A DNA stretch of 64,000 nucleotides from Nitrobacter sp. 62-23 (GTDB lineage Bacteria; Pseudomonadota; Alphaproteobacteria; Rhizobiales; Xanthobacteraceae), in assembly GCF_001897285.1 (NCBI RefSeq), contig NZ_MKSM01000138.1, positions 1 through 64,000 of the forward strand. Direction: 5' to 3'. The notes beneath the pieces are model-generated. The model was not told the origin of the DNA, made no database searches, and saw nothing but the letters and a program-made list of their open reading frames with translations. The position numbers and the translations under genes were made by a program. Every line of letters begins with the position of its first letter. The stretch's first letter is position 1. Below, piece by piece: positions 52,361-61,150 of this stretch.

Positions 52361-53115
52361 CCGGCACACGACCTGAAGTGCGCGAAGATGCATTTCTTGG
52401 CGGGCGGCTGCGGCTGTATCAACCCCTGTCCGGCCATCGCGCCGGCCATGACGCCATGCTGCTTGCCGCCGCGACGCCGGGCAGGAGCGGCGATCGGATC
52501 GTTGATTTCGGGGCGGGTGTCGGCGCGGCTGGATTAGCGGTGGCCACGCGCCTTGCCGGCATCGACCTGACGCTGGTCGAACGCGACGAAGCCCTTGCCG
52601 ACCTGGCGCGCCGCAATGCGGTTCTCAACGGGATCGCGGCGCAGGTCTGCACCCTCGATGTCACAGCCGGGGCGGAGGTTTTCTCAGACGCCGGTCTCGG
52701 TCCCGACAGCGCCGACGTGGTGCTGATGAATCCTCCGTTCAACGATTCGGAGCGGCACCGGCCGTCGCCGGATCAGAATCGTCGCGCGGCTCATCTCGCT
52801 GAGCCCGCCACGCTGGACAGGTGGGTCCACGCGGCGCGGCGCGTGCTGAAATCCGGCGGCGCGCTCAGCCTGATCTGGCGCAGCGACGGTCTGGCGGAAG
52901 TGCTGGCCGCGCTCGGCCGCGGCTTCGGTGGCGTCGCGATACGGCCGGTGCATCCGGATGCCGGCAAGCCCGCGATCCGCATCCTGGTTCGCGCCGTCAA
53001 AGGCAGCCGCGCGCCGCTCCGGCTTTGCCCGGGTTTGGTGCTCGCCGACGAGACAGGCCTGCCGGGCGAAGAGAGCCTTGAGATTTTGGCCGGCGCGCAG
53101 GTCTTGGCGATGTGA
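52357..53115 (+). CDS. TrmN6-like methyltransferase
   Basis: A 252-residue class I methyltransferase of the tRNA1(Val) m6A37 (TrmN6/YfiC) group. The SAM motif is IVDFGAGVGAAGLAVA near residues 48-63, and the catalytic motif is NPPFND near residue 124. It begins with the family-specific DAFLGGRLRLYQPLSGHRAG. It is coupled to DUF2007 by a 4-bp overlap. Substrate assignment to tRNA is by family only. Confidence 0.85.
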   Translation: MTGTRPEVREDAFLGGRLRLYQPLSGHRAGHDAMLLAAATPGRSGDRIVDFGAGVGAAGLAVATRLAGIDLTLVERDEALADLARRNAVLNGIAAQVCTLDVTAGAEVFSDAGLGPDSADVVLMNPPFNDSERHRPSPDQNRRAAHLAEPATLDRWVHAARRVLKSGGALSLIWRSDGLAEVLAALGRGFGGVAIRPVHPDAGKPAIRILVRAVKGSRAPLRLCPGLVLADETGLPGEESLEILAGAQVLAM

Positions 53116-53285
53116 CGGCGGATGAGCCGTTGTGCACGGCGCTCGCGCATCCTTTGCGGCCGTTTGAAGCAGATGTGAGGTAAAAGGCTTTGAGAAGACT
53201 ACCGATAATCATCTCAGCTGCATACATCCTTGTGTAACTTCCGGCGGTTGCATGATGCAGAACCACCGGAGCGGAAGGAGACGGC

Positions 53286-54155
53286 ATGAGAGCAGCGTTG
53301 ATGAAACTAGTTCCTGCGCGATGGCGTCCCGGCACGACGGTGGTCCCGGTAGTACGGTTGTCCGGCGTGATCGGCGCCGTCACGCCGCTCAGGCCCGGCA
53401 TGACGCTTGCGGGTGTCGCCAGAACGCTGGAGCGGGCGTTCGCAGTGGACAACGCCAAGGCGGTGGCGCTGGTTGTCAATTCGCCGGGCGGCTCGCCGGT
53501 GCAGTCGCGTCAGATTTACCTGCGCATCCGGCAGCTCGCGAAGGAGAAAAAACTTCCAGTCCTGGTATTCGTCGAGGATGTCGCAGCCTCCGGCGGCTAC
53601 ATGATCGCGTGCGCGGGCGACGAGATTTTCTGCGATCCGTCCTCGATCCTGGGGTCGATCGGCGTGGTCGGCGGCAGCTTCGGCTTCACCGAGTTGATCC
53701 GGAAGATTGGCGTCGAGCGCAGGCTCTACACGTCGGGTGAACACAAGGCGACGCTCGATCCGTTTCTGCCCGAGAATCCCGAGGATGTGGCGCGGCTGAA
53801 AGCGATCCAGCGCGAGATTCACGCCACCTTCATCGAACTGGTCAAGGCAAGCCGCAGGACGCGCCTGAAGGGATCGGACGATCTCCTGTTCACGGGCGAA
53901 TACTGGGCAGGCGAGCGCGCCGTTGCGCTCGGCCTTGCGGACGCGATCGGCGATCTCCGTTCGACGCTGCGGGCGCGCTTCGGCGATAAGGTCGTGACTC
54001 CGCTGATCGCGCCATCGAGCGGTTTTCTGGCCGGACTGTTTGGCCGCAAGGCGGGAGCCGGGACCCTGGCCTCGTTCGATGGGATCGCAGGCCTGCCGGA
54101 CGATCTGATTTCCGCGCTTGAGACCCGGGCGATTTGGGCCAAATTCGGCTTTTAA
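53286..54155 (+). CDS. S49 family signal peptide peptidase-like protease (SppA)
   Basis: A 289-residue S49 protease. The nucleophile is Ser102 in DVAASGGYMIAC and the base is Lys154 in TSGEHKATLDPF, spaced 52 residues apart, as in Bacillus SppA. NSPGGSPVQSRQI forms the oxyanion/binding region. There is no clear N-terminal transmembrane helix, only a weakly hydrophobic VVPVVRLSGVIGAV strand, so it may be cytoplasmic or peripheral (SohB-like). It is separated from the methyltransferase by 170 bp with an imperfect hairpin near 53240-53270. Confidence 0.88.
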   Translation: MRAALMKLVPARWRPGTTVVPVVRLSGVIGAVTPLRPGMTLAGVARTLERAFAVDNAKAVALVVNSPGGSPVQSRQIYLRIRQLAKEKKLPVLVFVEDVAASGGYMIACAGDEIFCDPSSILGSIGVVGGSFGFTELIRKIGVERRLYTSGEHKATLDPFLPENPEDVARLKAIQREIHATFIELVKASRRTRLKGSDDLLFTGEYWAGERAVALGLADAIGDLRSTLRARFGDKVVTPLIAPSSGFLAGLFGRKAGAGTLASFDGIAGLPDDLISALETRAIWAKFGF

Positions 54156-54273
54156 GGCCCGCCGCGCCGAAATTCTGCACTATTTGGTCTTGAAACAGCG
54201 ATTGCGGGAACGATCAGGTTGGGCAAGAATATAAACAAATATGAGTCCGACAACGAAGGAAAAGGATCGACCG

Positions 54274-54462
54274 ATGCCGCCGCTGATTGCACTTGCAGCT
54301 ACCCTCGGTGGACTAGTCGCGTTCCGCTGGCTCTACAACACCGCCAGACGGATCAATCAGGAGCTTGAGGAAGCGCGGATGGCCCGTGTTGCAGAGCCGG
54401 CGCGCCGCGACATTCCGACCCTGCGGCGCGATTCCCGCACCGGCGCCTACCGGCCCGACTAA
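54274..54462 (+). CDS. Small single-helix membrane protein
   Basis: A 62-residue conserved hypothetical starting MPPLIALAATLGGLVAFRWL. The ATG at 54274 has AAGGAAAAGGA just upstream and is preferred over the ATG at 54241. One N-terminal transmembrane helix is followed by a charged helix (INQELEEARMARV) and an Arg-rich tail ending GAYRPD. It is regularly found between the SppA-like and glyQ genes in this group. Function unknown. Confidence 0.65.
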   Translation: MPPLIALAATLGGLVAFRWLYNTARRINQELEEARMARVAEPARRDIPTLRRDSRTGAYRPD

Positions 54463-54685
54463 ACCCGGCTGGGACGGGCGCGCGAACGGCTTTGCCCGTG
54501 GCCGGACCGCCATGAAAAGCGGGCACCGATATCTACAGGTCCGGCGGTGAGACCGGCGGACTGGGTTGTGCGCGCCGTCATCGCTGGAATGCCGGCTTTG
54601 GTAGCGCTTGTTCCGCCATCGCTTGATTTGGGTTTCTCCGGCCGATACGGTCCCCGCGCATTCACCCGAATCTCCGACAAGTCCG

Positions 54686-55633
54686 ATGGATACCCAGCCT
54701 CCGCACATGCGCCCGGAACGCTCGTTCCAGGGCTTGATCCTGACCCTGCAACGCTACTGGGCGGACTATGGCTGCGTGATTTTGCAGCCCTATGACATGG
54801 AGGTGGGGGCGGGCACCTTCCACCCCGCGACCACGCTTCGCGCACTGGGGCCGAAACGGTGGAACGCGGCCTATGTGCAGCCCTCGCGCCGTCCCAAGGA
54901 CGGCCGCTACGGCGAGAATCCGAACCGCCTGCAGCACTATTATCAGTTCCAGGTGATCCTCAAGCCGTCGCCGCCGGACATCCAGGACCTCTATCTGAAA
55001 TCCCTGGCCGCGATCGGGGTCGACAGCGCGCTACACGACATCCGCTTTGTCGAGGACGACTGGGAAAGCCCGACGCTGGGGGCGTGGGGTTTGGGGTGGG
55101 AGTGCTGGTGCGACGGCATGGAAGTCAGCCAGTTCACGTATTTCCAGCAGGTGGCGGGCGTCGAATGCGCTCCGGTGGCGGGTGAACTCACCTACGGGCT
55201 GGAGCGGCTGGCGATGTTCGTGCAGGGCGTCGACCGCGTCTACGATCTCAACTTCAACGGCCGCGAGGGCGCCGACAAAGTGAGCTACGGCGATGTGTTC
55301 CTGCAGGCCGAGCAGGAATATTCGCGGCATAACTTCGAGCACTCCGACACCGCGATGTTGTTCGAGCAGTTCAGGATGGCCGAAAGCGCGTGCAAAACAT
55401 ACCTCGACGCCGGCTGGCAGGACGATCCGAAGCAGCCCGGCAAGCACGAGGCGCACCTGATGGCGCTGCCGGCCTACGACCAGTGCATCAAGGCGAGCCA
55501 CGTCTTCAATCTGCTCGACGCGCGCGGCGTGATCTCGGTGACCGAGCGGCAAAGCTACATCCTGCGCGTGCGCGACCTGGCGAAGGCCTGCGGCGAGGCG
55601 TGGCTCCATACCGAAGCGGGCAGGGCGGGGTGA
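54686..55633 (+). CDS. glyQ: Glycyl-tRNA synthetase alpha subunit
   Basis: GlyQ (315 aa from the ATG at 54686; an ATG at 54707 is possible) forms the catalytic part of the alpha2beta2 glycyl-tRNA synthetase. Conserved runs are [51 protein letters not shown] and [15 protein letters not shown]. It is followed not directly by glyS but by a 550-bp insert holding a DUF559 gene between inverted repeats. Confidence 0.96.
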   Translation: MDTQPPHMRPERSFQGLILTLQRYWADYGCVILQPYDMEVGAGTFHPATTLRALGPKRWNAAYVQPSRRPKDGRYGENPNRLQHYYQFQVILKPSPPDIQDLYLKSLAAIGVDSALHDIRFVEDDWESPTLGAWGLGWECWCDGMEVSQFTYFQQVAGVECAPVAGELTYGLERLAMFVQGVDRVYDLNFNGREGADKVSYGDVFLQAEQEYSRHNFEHSDTAMLFEQFRMAESACKTYLDAGWQDDPKQPGKHEAHLMALPAYDQCIKASHVFNLLDARGVISVTERQSYILRVRDLAKACGEAWLHTEAGRAG

Positions 55634-55680
55634 GCAATTGTATCGAAGTCGGAATGAGCGGAAGCGGGGGTGTGGGCTTT

Positions 55681-55754
55681 CACCCTCCCCTTGAGGGGGA
55701 GGGTCGGCGAGCTTGCAGCGCTCTTGCGCGCATGAGCGAGCCGGGGTGGGGTGC
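55681..55754. repeat. CCCTCCCC-type repeat E1
   Basis: CACCCTCCCCTTGAGGGGGAGGGTCG, a variable loop, then CCGGGGTGGGGTG. The element at 56114-56168 is the same in inverted orientation. The two flank the DUF559 gene between glyQ and glyS. Confidence 0.85.
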
Positions 55755-56188
55755 ACTCCGTGATCAAAAGGACGGTTAGTGATTTCAAACGCCAGTCTGC
55801 AAGACGCTTGCGGTCCGACAGTACGAATGCCGAAGCAGTTCTCTGGCGTCATCTTCGCCAGCTTAATGTGAAAGGAAGTCATTTCAGACGGCAGGCCGTG
55901 ATTGGTCCCTACATTGCAGACTTCGCCTGTCTGGCAGCGCGGCTGATTATCGAGGTCGACGGATCACAGCATGGAACGGATGGCGGCAAACGTCGCGACG
56001 ATGCCAGAACGCGCTGGCTGAATGCAGAAGGTTATCGTGTGCTGAGGTTCTGGAATAACGACGTTATGAACAAACCGAAGTCTGTGATGGAAGCAATTTA
56101 TCGGGCGCTTGATGTCACCCCACCCCGCCTGCCTCCGGCAGACGACCCTCCCCCTCAAGGGGAGGGTGGACTTCTGCGCTCGGAGTAG
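55751..56188 (+). CDS. DUF559 endonuclease-domain protein
   Basis: A 145-residue protein with a DUF559 (Vsr/PD-(D/E)XK-related) domain: ARRLRSDSTNAEAVLWRHLR, GSHFRRQAVIGPYIADFACL and LIIEVDGSQHGTDGGKRRDD, the last two carrying the catalytic acids. GYRVLRFWNNDVMNKPKSV closes the fold. It is probably a DNA nuclease of unknown target. The start lies at the right end of repeat E1, and the last 25 residues (from TPPRLPPADDPPPQGEGG) are translated from repeat E2. The gene and the inverted repeats look like one inserted unit separating glyQ from glyS. Confidence 0.8.
   Translation: MHSVIKRTVSDFKRQSARRLRSDSTNAEAVLWRHLRQLNVKGSHFRRQAVIGPYIADFACLAARLIIEVDGSQHGTDGGKRRDDARTRWLNAEGYRVLRFWNNDVMNKPKSVMEAIYRALDVTPPRLPPADDPPPQGEGGLLRSE
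56114..56168. repeat. CCCTCCCC-type repeat E2
   Basis: Inverted relative of E1: CACCCCACCCCG ... CGACCCTCCCCCTCAAGGGG AGGGTG. It lies within the end of the DUF559 reading frame and stops 24 bp before glyS. Confidence 0.85.
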
Positions 56189-56191
56189 CGA

Positions 56192-58450
56192 ATGCCCGAT
56201 CTTCTGCTTGAACTATTCTCCGAGGAAATTCCCGCGCGCATGCAGGCGAAGGCGGCGGACGACCTGCGCAGGCTTGTCACCGACAAGCTGGTCGCCGAGG
56301 GTCTCGTCTATGAAGGCGCGAAAGCCTTCGTCACGCCGCGCCGCCTCGCGCTCACGGTGCACGGCGTCCCGCTGCGTCAACCCGATCTCAAGGATGAGCG
56401 CAAGGGACCGAAGGTCGGCGCGCCCGACGCTGCGGTGCAGGGATTCCTGAAGGCGGCCGGATTGAAATCGCTGGATGAAGCCAAGATCCAGCGCGATCCG
56501 AAGAAGGGCGATTTCTACGTCGCGCTGATCGAGAAGCCTGGTCGTCCGGCGATCGACGTGCTCGCGGAATTCCTGCCTGTGATCGTGCGCACCTTTCCGT
56601 GGCCGAAGCAGATGCGCTGGGGCGAGCGTTCGGCCAGGCCCGGCGCGCTGACATGGGTGCGGCCGCTGCATTCGATCGTTGCCACCTTCGGCATGGAGAC
56701 CGAGGAGCCGGACGTGGTGTCGTTCGAGGTCGCCGGCATCAAAGCCGGGCAGGTAACGCGCGGTCACAGGTTCATGGCGCCGGACGAATTCAGCGTGCGC
56801 CGCTTCGAGGATTACGAAGCGAAATTGCAGGCGGCGAAGGTCGTGCTCGATCCGCAGCGACGCAAGGACATCATCCTCGCCGACGCGAAAGATCTGGCGT
56901 TCGCGCAAGGCTATGAGCCGATCGAGGATCAGGCGCTGCTTGACGAGGTCGCGGGCCTCGTTGAATGGCCGGTGGTGCTGATGGGCTCGTTCGACAAGGA
57001 ATTTTTGTCGATACCGGGCGAGGTGATCCGCGCCACCATCCGCAACAACCAGAAGTGTTTTGTCGTCAACGATCCGAAATCCGGCAAACTCGTCAATCGC
57101 TTCATTCTCGTCGCCAATATCGAGGCGAGCGACGGCGGCAAGGCGATCGTCGCCGGCAATGAGCGCGTGATCCGCGCGCGGCTGTCGGACGCGAAGTTCT
57201 TCTACGAGACCGACCTGAAGACCAGGTTGGAAGACCGGCTACCGAAGTTCGAGCAAATCGTGTTTCATGAAAAGCTCGGCACCCAGGCCGAGCGGATCGC
57301 GCGCATTAAGGCTTTGGCGCGCGTGATCAGTGAGCGGCTTCAAAAGTGGGATCAGGTCGTTCGTCCTCGTTATCAAGACACAACCAAAAACTTCTTTAAT
57401 GATGTTCAGAGGGCTGCCGAATTAGCCAAAGCCGATCTGCTCACCGAGGTCGTCGGCGAATTCCCCGAGTTGCAGGGCCTGATCGGAAAATACTACGCGC
57501 TCGCGCAGGGCGAGAATGCATCCGTCGCCGCGGCGTGCGAGGAGCACTACAAGCCGCAGGGACCGAACGACCGTGTGCCGAGCGATCCCGTCTCGATCGC
57601 GGTGGCGCTCGCCGACAAGATCGACACGCTGGTCGGGTTTTGGACGATCGATGAAAAGCCGACGGGATCGAAGGATCCCTATGCGCTGCGAAGGGCAACG
57701 GTTGGCGTAATCAGGCTGGTGCTGGAAAATGGGATACGGCTTTCGTTCACTCCATTGCTCTCACAACACCAGAGTATCATCCATGAGCAAGTGCACGGAA
57801 CAAAGACTGTCTTTGATACCGTCAAGGATAGCCAAGGAGATATCGATCTGGTGAATCCGAGATCGGTTCCGGTTGAGCCAGAGCTGATATCAAACCTTCT
57901 CGCCTTCTTCGCCGATCGCTTAAAAGTTCAGCTTCGCGAGCAGGGCGCGCGGCACGATCTGGTCGATGCGGTGTTTGCGCTTGGCAATAGGGATGCCGAA
58001 GGTAATCCCGTCTTGGAAAATGCTCAGGACGACCTCCTCATGATCGTCCGCCGCGTCGAGGCGCTCGGAAAATTCCTCGACACCGACGACGGCAAGAATC
58101 TTCTGGCCGGCACCAAGCGCGCGTCCAACATCCTCGCCATCGAGGAGAAGCGGGATAAGCGCACGTTCGACGGCGCGCCGGACGCCTCGCTTTACAGGCT
58201 CGACGAAGAGAAGTCGCTCGCAAAGGCCGTCGATGGAGCAAAGCGCGAGGCGAGTGCCGCCGTGGCCAACGAGGACTTCGCCGCCGCCATGGAGGCCATG
58301 GCGACACTGCGCCCCGCAGTCGACGCCTTTTTCGACAAGGTGAAGGTCAACGACGACAAGCCCGAGATCCGTGAAAATCGCCTCAAGCTGCTCAACGAAA
58401 TTCGCGCCGCGACACGCACGGTCGCGGATTTCTCCAGGATTCAGGATTGA
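56192..58450 (+). CDS. glyS: Glycyl-tRNA synthetase beta subunit
   Basis: GlyS (752 aa) is the tRNA-recognising subunit. Family blocks are [69 protein letters not shown] and [20 protein letters not shown], each given here in part. Two stretches are lower in GC and use unlike codons: about 57340-57420 ([19 protein letters not shown]) and 57710-57900 ([20 protein letters not shown]). By hand count 57721-57840 is about 48% GC against about 65% in an upstream line. The protein seems some 50 residues longer than relatives I recall. Confidence 0.94.
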   Translation: MPDLLLELFSEEIPARMQAKAADDLRRLVTDKLVAEGLVYEGAKAFVTPRRLALTVHGVPLRQPDLKDERKGPKVGAPDAAVQGFLKAAGLKSLDEAKIQRDPKKGDFYVALIEKPGRPAIDVLAEFLPVIVRTFPWPKQMRWGERSARPGALTWVRPLHSIVATFGMETEEPDVVSFEVAGIKAGQVTRGHRFMAPDEFSVRRFEDYEAKLQAAKVVLDPQRRKDIILADAKDLAFAQGYEPIEDQALLDEVAGLVEWPVVLMGSFDKEFLSIPGEVIRATIRNNQKCFVVNDPKSGKLVNRFILVANIEASDGGKAIVAGNERVIRARLSDAKFFYETDLKTRLEDRLPKFEQIVFHEKLGTQAERIARIKALARVISERLQKWDQVVRPRYQDTTKNFFNDVQRAAELAKADLLTEVVGEFPELQGLIGKYYALAQGENASVAAACEEHYKPQGPNDRVPSDPVSIAVALADKIDTLVGFWTIDEKPTGSKDPYALRRATVGVIRLVLENGIRLSFTPLLSQHQSIIHEQVHGTKTVFDTVKDSQGDIDLVNPRSVPVEPELISNLLAFFADRLKVQLREQGARHDLVDAVFALGNRDAEGNPVLENAQDDLLMIVRRVEALGKFLDTDDGKNLLAGTKRASNILAIEEKRDKRTFDGAPDASLYRLDEEKSLAKAVDGAKREASAAVANEDFAAAMEAMATLRPAVDAFFDKVKVNDDKPEIRENRLKLLNEIRAATRTVADFSRIQD

Positions 58451-58490
58451 CGTTGCAACGGTGCCGGCGCCCCTCGCGGTAAACCGGAAA

Positions 58491-58524
58491 CCCCGTCCCT
58501 GGAGGTGGCGGGACGGGGCTCCTT
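58491..58524 (+). terminator. Terminator of glyS
   Basis: A perfect 9-bp stem CCCCGTCCC/GGGACGGGG with a 10-nt loop, then CTCCTTCT, 41 bp past the glyS stop. The T-run is weak, but placement is apt. Confidence 0.65.
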
Positions 58525-58634
58525 CTACCCGCGTGGCGGCGGCTCCGATCGTGCCGTTGTCGTCACACGAATCGCTTGAAGGGAAAATGCCGAATGCGCG
58601 GCATCGAAGCGATGCGGGGCCCGGCGCGGAAGCA

Positions 58635-59012
58635 TCAGTCGATCACCTGCATGATGCGGCGCGTGCGCGGCTCGATCAGCACGGTTTCACCATTCACGAC
58701 GGTGTAGCGATACGGCGTCGCGCCGAAACGCTGCGGCACGTCGTAGAGGGTCACGCCTTCATCGGCCAGGACCGCGCCGACAACGATGCGCTGTGAAACA
58801 GTGTAAGAGGGAATGCGCTCGGTCACGACGTAGTCGCGAAACGCCGGACGCTGATCGTCGACAATCCCGCCGTGGGCGTCGACTTCGACCTGCTGGGTGA
58901 CGGGCATATCGGTCGACGGCGCGACGCCGACGGTGGCGCCTTGCGCGTGAGCGGCGAAGGTGGTGCCGAGTGCAGTCACAAATGTAGCAACAGCCAGGGC
59001 CGTATGGCGCAT
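58635..59012 (-). CDS. Exported DUF1236 protein
   Basis: A 125-residue protein with a signal peptide (MRHTALAVATFVTALGTTFAAHAQ) and a DUF1236 domain that ends GETVLIEPRTRRIMQVID. The start at 59012 has the strong AAAGGAGGT site 5-13 bases upstream. DUF1236 is common and multicopy in Rhizobiales; function unknown, presumed periplasmic. It is alone and convergent with glyS. Confidence 0.85.
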   Translation of the reverse strand: MRHTALAVATFVTALGTTFAAHAQGATVGVAPSTDMPVTQQVEVDAHGGIVDDQRPAFRDYVVTERIPSYTVSQRIVVGAVLADEGVTLYDVPQRFGATPYRYTVVNGETVLIEPRTRRIMQVID

Positions 59013-59265
59013 TGGTTGACCTCCTTTGTGGTGTCGAACACTTCGCAGTGCCGAACGCGCGCCTTTAGCGCGCAGTCGGGTCGTCATGCCAATTCATCCG
59101 GCCTGCCAACGTTCCCCGACGCGGTTCGGCATTTCTGCGGCAATTTTCGGCAACGCCATAAGTGAGGCGGAACCGGCGGCATCGTCTGCGGCCGCTATCA
59201 CGAAGCGGGTGCGGCGGATAAAGTTTTTCGCGATTCGCAAAATCGCTTCAGGGGAGATATTCTCA

Positions 59266-59421
59266 ATGGTCATCACGGCAGCGCATATCCAGCCCATCGT
59301 GGCATTGATCGCAGGCATCCTGATCCTGCTGATGCCGCGCTTCCTCAATTTCGTCATTGCCATCTATCTCATCTTCGTCGGCCTCCAGGGGCTTGGCGTG
59401 TTGAAGATGCTTCACCTCTGA
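59266..59421 (+). CDS. Small membrane protein DUF3096
   Basis: A 51-residue protein, almost all membrane: MVITAAHIQPIVALIAGILI, then LMPRFLNFVIAIYLIFVGLQ. It matches the DUF3096 pattern of two helices joined by a short basic turn. GGGGAG 9 bases upstream supports the ATG at 59266; the longer frame to 59026 has no such signal. Function unknown. Confidence 0.75.
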   Translation: MVITAAHIQPIVALIAGILILLMPRFLNFVIAIYLIFVGLQGLGVLKMLHL

Positions 59422-59619
59422 TGTCTGCGATGTCGGCTCGCGCGCCGTAGCGGAGCGCACCGACGCATTCCGACACGAGGCGCAGGCGGGATTGCGCATC
59501 CGATCACAGGTTACGCTGCCGCGATGACGATCATGGCGGGCGGTTCGAATGCTGCTTGCCTTCCGGCCTGAACAGGTATTCAGTCCTTCCGCTGCCAGAG
59601 CCGGCTGTGTCCGCCGGGA

Positions 59620-59684
59620 CATGATCCGAAAAAGCCTGCCCGGGATTCGATCCAGGGTCGAGACTGGTTTCAGGAAAGATCATG
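59620..59684. repeat. GATCATGC palindrome (family B)
   Basis: CATGATCCGAAAAAGCC ... GGTTTCAGGAAAGATCATG, related to 1113-1159 and 36807-36871, with an unusual inner sequence containing GGGATTCGATCC. Confidence 0.6.
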
Positions 59685-59755
59685 CCCGGTCAGGAGGCCG
59701 GATGAGAGGCTGGTTCAACGCAAGTTGAATCGAGACCTCCAGAGCTCAGAAACCG

Positions 59756-59852
59756 GCTCTAGGATTTTGATTTGGCGCGTTTTCTTCACGCGAACCGGTA
59801 TCTGTTCCTCGGTCGCGCCCGAGGACGTGCTTCGCTTGAAAACGCTGTAGGG
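59756..59852. repeat. Family C composite repeat
   Basis: CTAGGATTTTGATTTGGCGCGTTTTC, TTCACGCGAACCGGTATC, then GCTTCGCTTGAAAACGCTGTAG, with a 20-bp GC-rich insertion compared with the other copies. It lies immediately left of the TetR gene. Confidence 0.75.
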
Positions 59853-59862
59853 ACATAAGCGC

Positions 59863-60540
59863 ATGGTCTATCGGCGCACCCATCAGGTCATGAAGCGCCT
59901 TGCGGCGCGGCGGCGCGCCATCCTGGCGGCAGCGCGTGATAGGGCCATTAGCGGCGGCATGGCGGCGGTGCAGATCGCGCCGGTCGCGGTTCGCGCCGAT
60001 GTCGCCGCCGGTACGGTTTATCGTTATTTCCCCTCGAAGGCGGATCTGATTTCCGAACTGATCAAGGAAGTCTCGCGCGACGAACTGACCGCGATACGCG
60101 CCGCAGCCGACGCAGCGCCGGGGCCGTCTTCAGCGCTCGCTGCCGCCCTCGCCACCGTCGCGGTGCATGTTGTGTCGCACCGGAAACTGGCCTGGGGCAT
60201 TCTGGCCGAACCGGTCGATGTCGATGTGGCAGCGACGCGGCTGGAAAGTCGCCGCGAAATCGCCGGGGAGATTGAAGCCCGCATCGCCGCGGCGCAACGT
60301 GCCGGGCATCTGCCGGCGCAGGATACGTCGCTGGCCGCGACCGCGCTGCTTGGCGCGCTGCATGAATCTCTTGTCGGTCCGCTGGCGCCGGACAACCTCG
60401 ATGATGCGGCGAAGCTCCGCGACGCCGTGCAGACCGCAACCCTGCTGGCGCTGCGCGCGGTCGGCGTGACCGATGCGCGTGCGCGTGGTCTTGTGGTGCA
60501 GGCTGCCCTGCCGGCCATGATGCCGGCAGGGGATTGCTAG
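59863..60540 (+). CDS. TetR/AcrR family transcriptional regulator
   Basis: A 225-residue TetR-type repressor. The N-terminal helix-turn-helix spans about residues 18-62 (RRRAILAAARDRAISGGMAA, then AVRADVAAGTVYRYFPSKAD). The C-terminal ligand domain is Ala-rich and not assignable. It lies between family C repeats on both sides, with no adjacent target gene in the same unit, so its regulon cannot be guessed. It may control itself. Confidence 0.85.
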   Translation: MVYRRTHQVMKRLAARRRAILAAARDRAISGGMAAVQIAPVAVRADVAAGTVYRYFPSKADLISELIKEVSRDELTAIRAAADAAPGPSSALAAALATVAVHVVSHRKLAWGILAEPVDVDVAATRLESRREIAGEIEARIAAAQRAGHLPAQDTSLAATALLGALHESLVGPLAPDNLDDAAKLRDAVQTATLLALRAVGVTDARARGLVVQAALPAMMPAGDC

Positions 60541-60641
60541 AGCCTTTCCGCTTCTGATGGAATCAGAAGCGGGTATGATTTTGATTGGACGCGTTTCCTT
60601 CACGTGAACCGGTCTCCACTTCGCTCGAAAACGCTCTAGAG
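60539..60641. repeat. Family C composite repeat
   Basis: The most complete copy: hairpin GCTTCTGATGGAATCAGAAGC, GGACGCGTTTCCTTCACGTGAACCGGT, then CGCTCGAAAACGCTCTAGAGC. It begins at the stop codon of the TetR gene. Confidence 0.8.
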
Positions 60642-60743
60642 CATTGTTCCCGGCGAAGTGGCTATCGTTTCGTCGCAAGCAATGCGACCAGACAACGCTT
60701 TCGAGAGCATGCTCCGCTTCGACTTGATCGGATCACGCTCTAT
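60641..60743. repeat. Diverged family C repeat
   Basis: GGCGAAGTGGCTATCGTTTCG ... CAACGCTTTCGAGAGCATGCTCCGCTTCGACTTGATCGGATCACGCTC. An inverted, decayed relative of the copy just to its left, so the two form a head-to-head pair before the cytochrome c stop. Confidence 0.55.
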
Positions 60744-60748
60744 GGCGG

Positions 60749-61150
60749 TTACTTCGCCGCGATCTTGCCGTCCTTATCGAACTGCGAGACGTAGGCCCAG
60801 AGATTGTCGAGTTCGCTCTGCTTGGTGATGCCGGCGAACACCATTTTGATGCCCGGAATCTTGGCCTTGGGGTTCTTGATGTATGACTCGAACTCCGCCT
60901 GATTCCAGGTGATGCCGGAATTCTTCATGGCGTCAGAAAAAGCATAGCCCGGCAGGCTACCCGCCTTGCGTCCGTCCAGACCGTTCAGTTCTGGTCCGAC
61001 CTTGTTCGCAGCGCCCGGGCCGATGGTATGACAGGCCATGCACTTGTTGAAGGCTGATTTTCCGGCCTCTACGTCCGCCGCGGACGAGCTGCCTACGCTA
61101 GCAAGCGCGAAACCGAGGACGGTCAGTGCGGAGATGGCGAACGTTTTCAT
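60749..61150 (-). CDS. cycA: Class I cytochrome c (c2/c550 type)
   Basis: A 133-residue periplasmic cytochrome c. Signal peptide MKTFAISALTVLGFALAS, cut near SSSA. Haem motif CMACH (residues 37-41); the Met ligand is in GIKMVFAGI, and the end SELDNLWAYVSQFDKDGKI resembles Nitrobacter and Bradyrhizobium cytochrome c2/c550. It carries electrons from bc1 to the terminal oxidases or other acceptors. It is monocistronic. Confidence 0.9.
   Translation of the reverse strand: MKTFAISALTVLGFALASVGSSSAADVEAGKSAFNKCMACHTIGPGAANKVGPELNGLDGRKAGSLPGYAFSDAMKNSGITWNQAEFESYIKNPKAKIPGIKMVFAGITKQSELDNLWAYVSQFDKDGKIAAK

Larger units (their letters stand above)
59422..59862. other. Repeat-rich gap before the TetR gene
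   Basis: 441 bp with no credible gene. It includes a family B palindrome (59620-59684) and a family C repeat (59756-59852) that ends only about 10 bp before the TetR start, so the TetR promoter or ribosome binding site must lie in or next to the repeat. Confidence 0.6.

Noticed and set aside
55751-56188. A toxin or anti-phage nuclease operon at the DUF559 gene
   Set aside because: A single gene with no antitoxin, methylase or defence neighbour; the repeat-bounded mobile-unit reading fits better.
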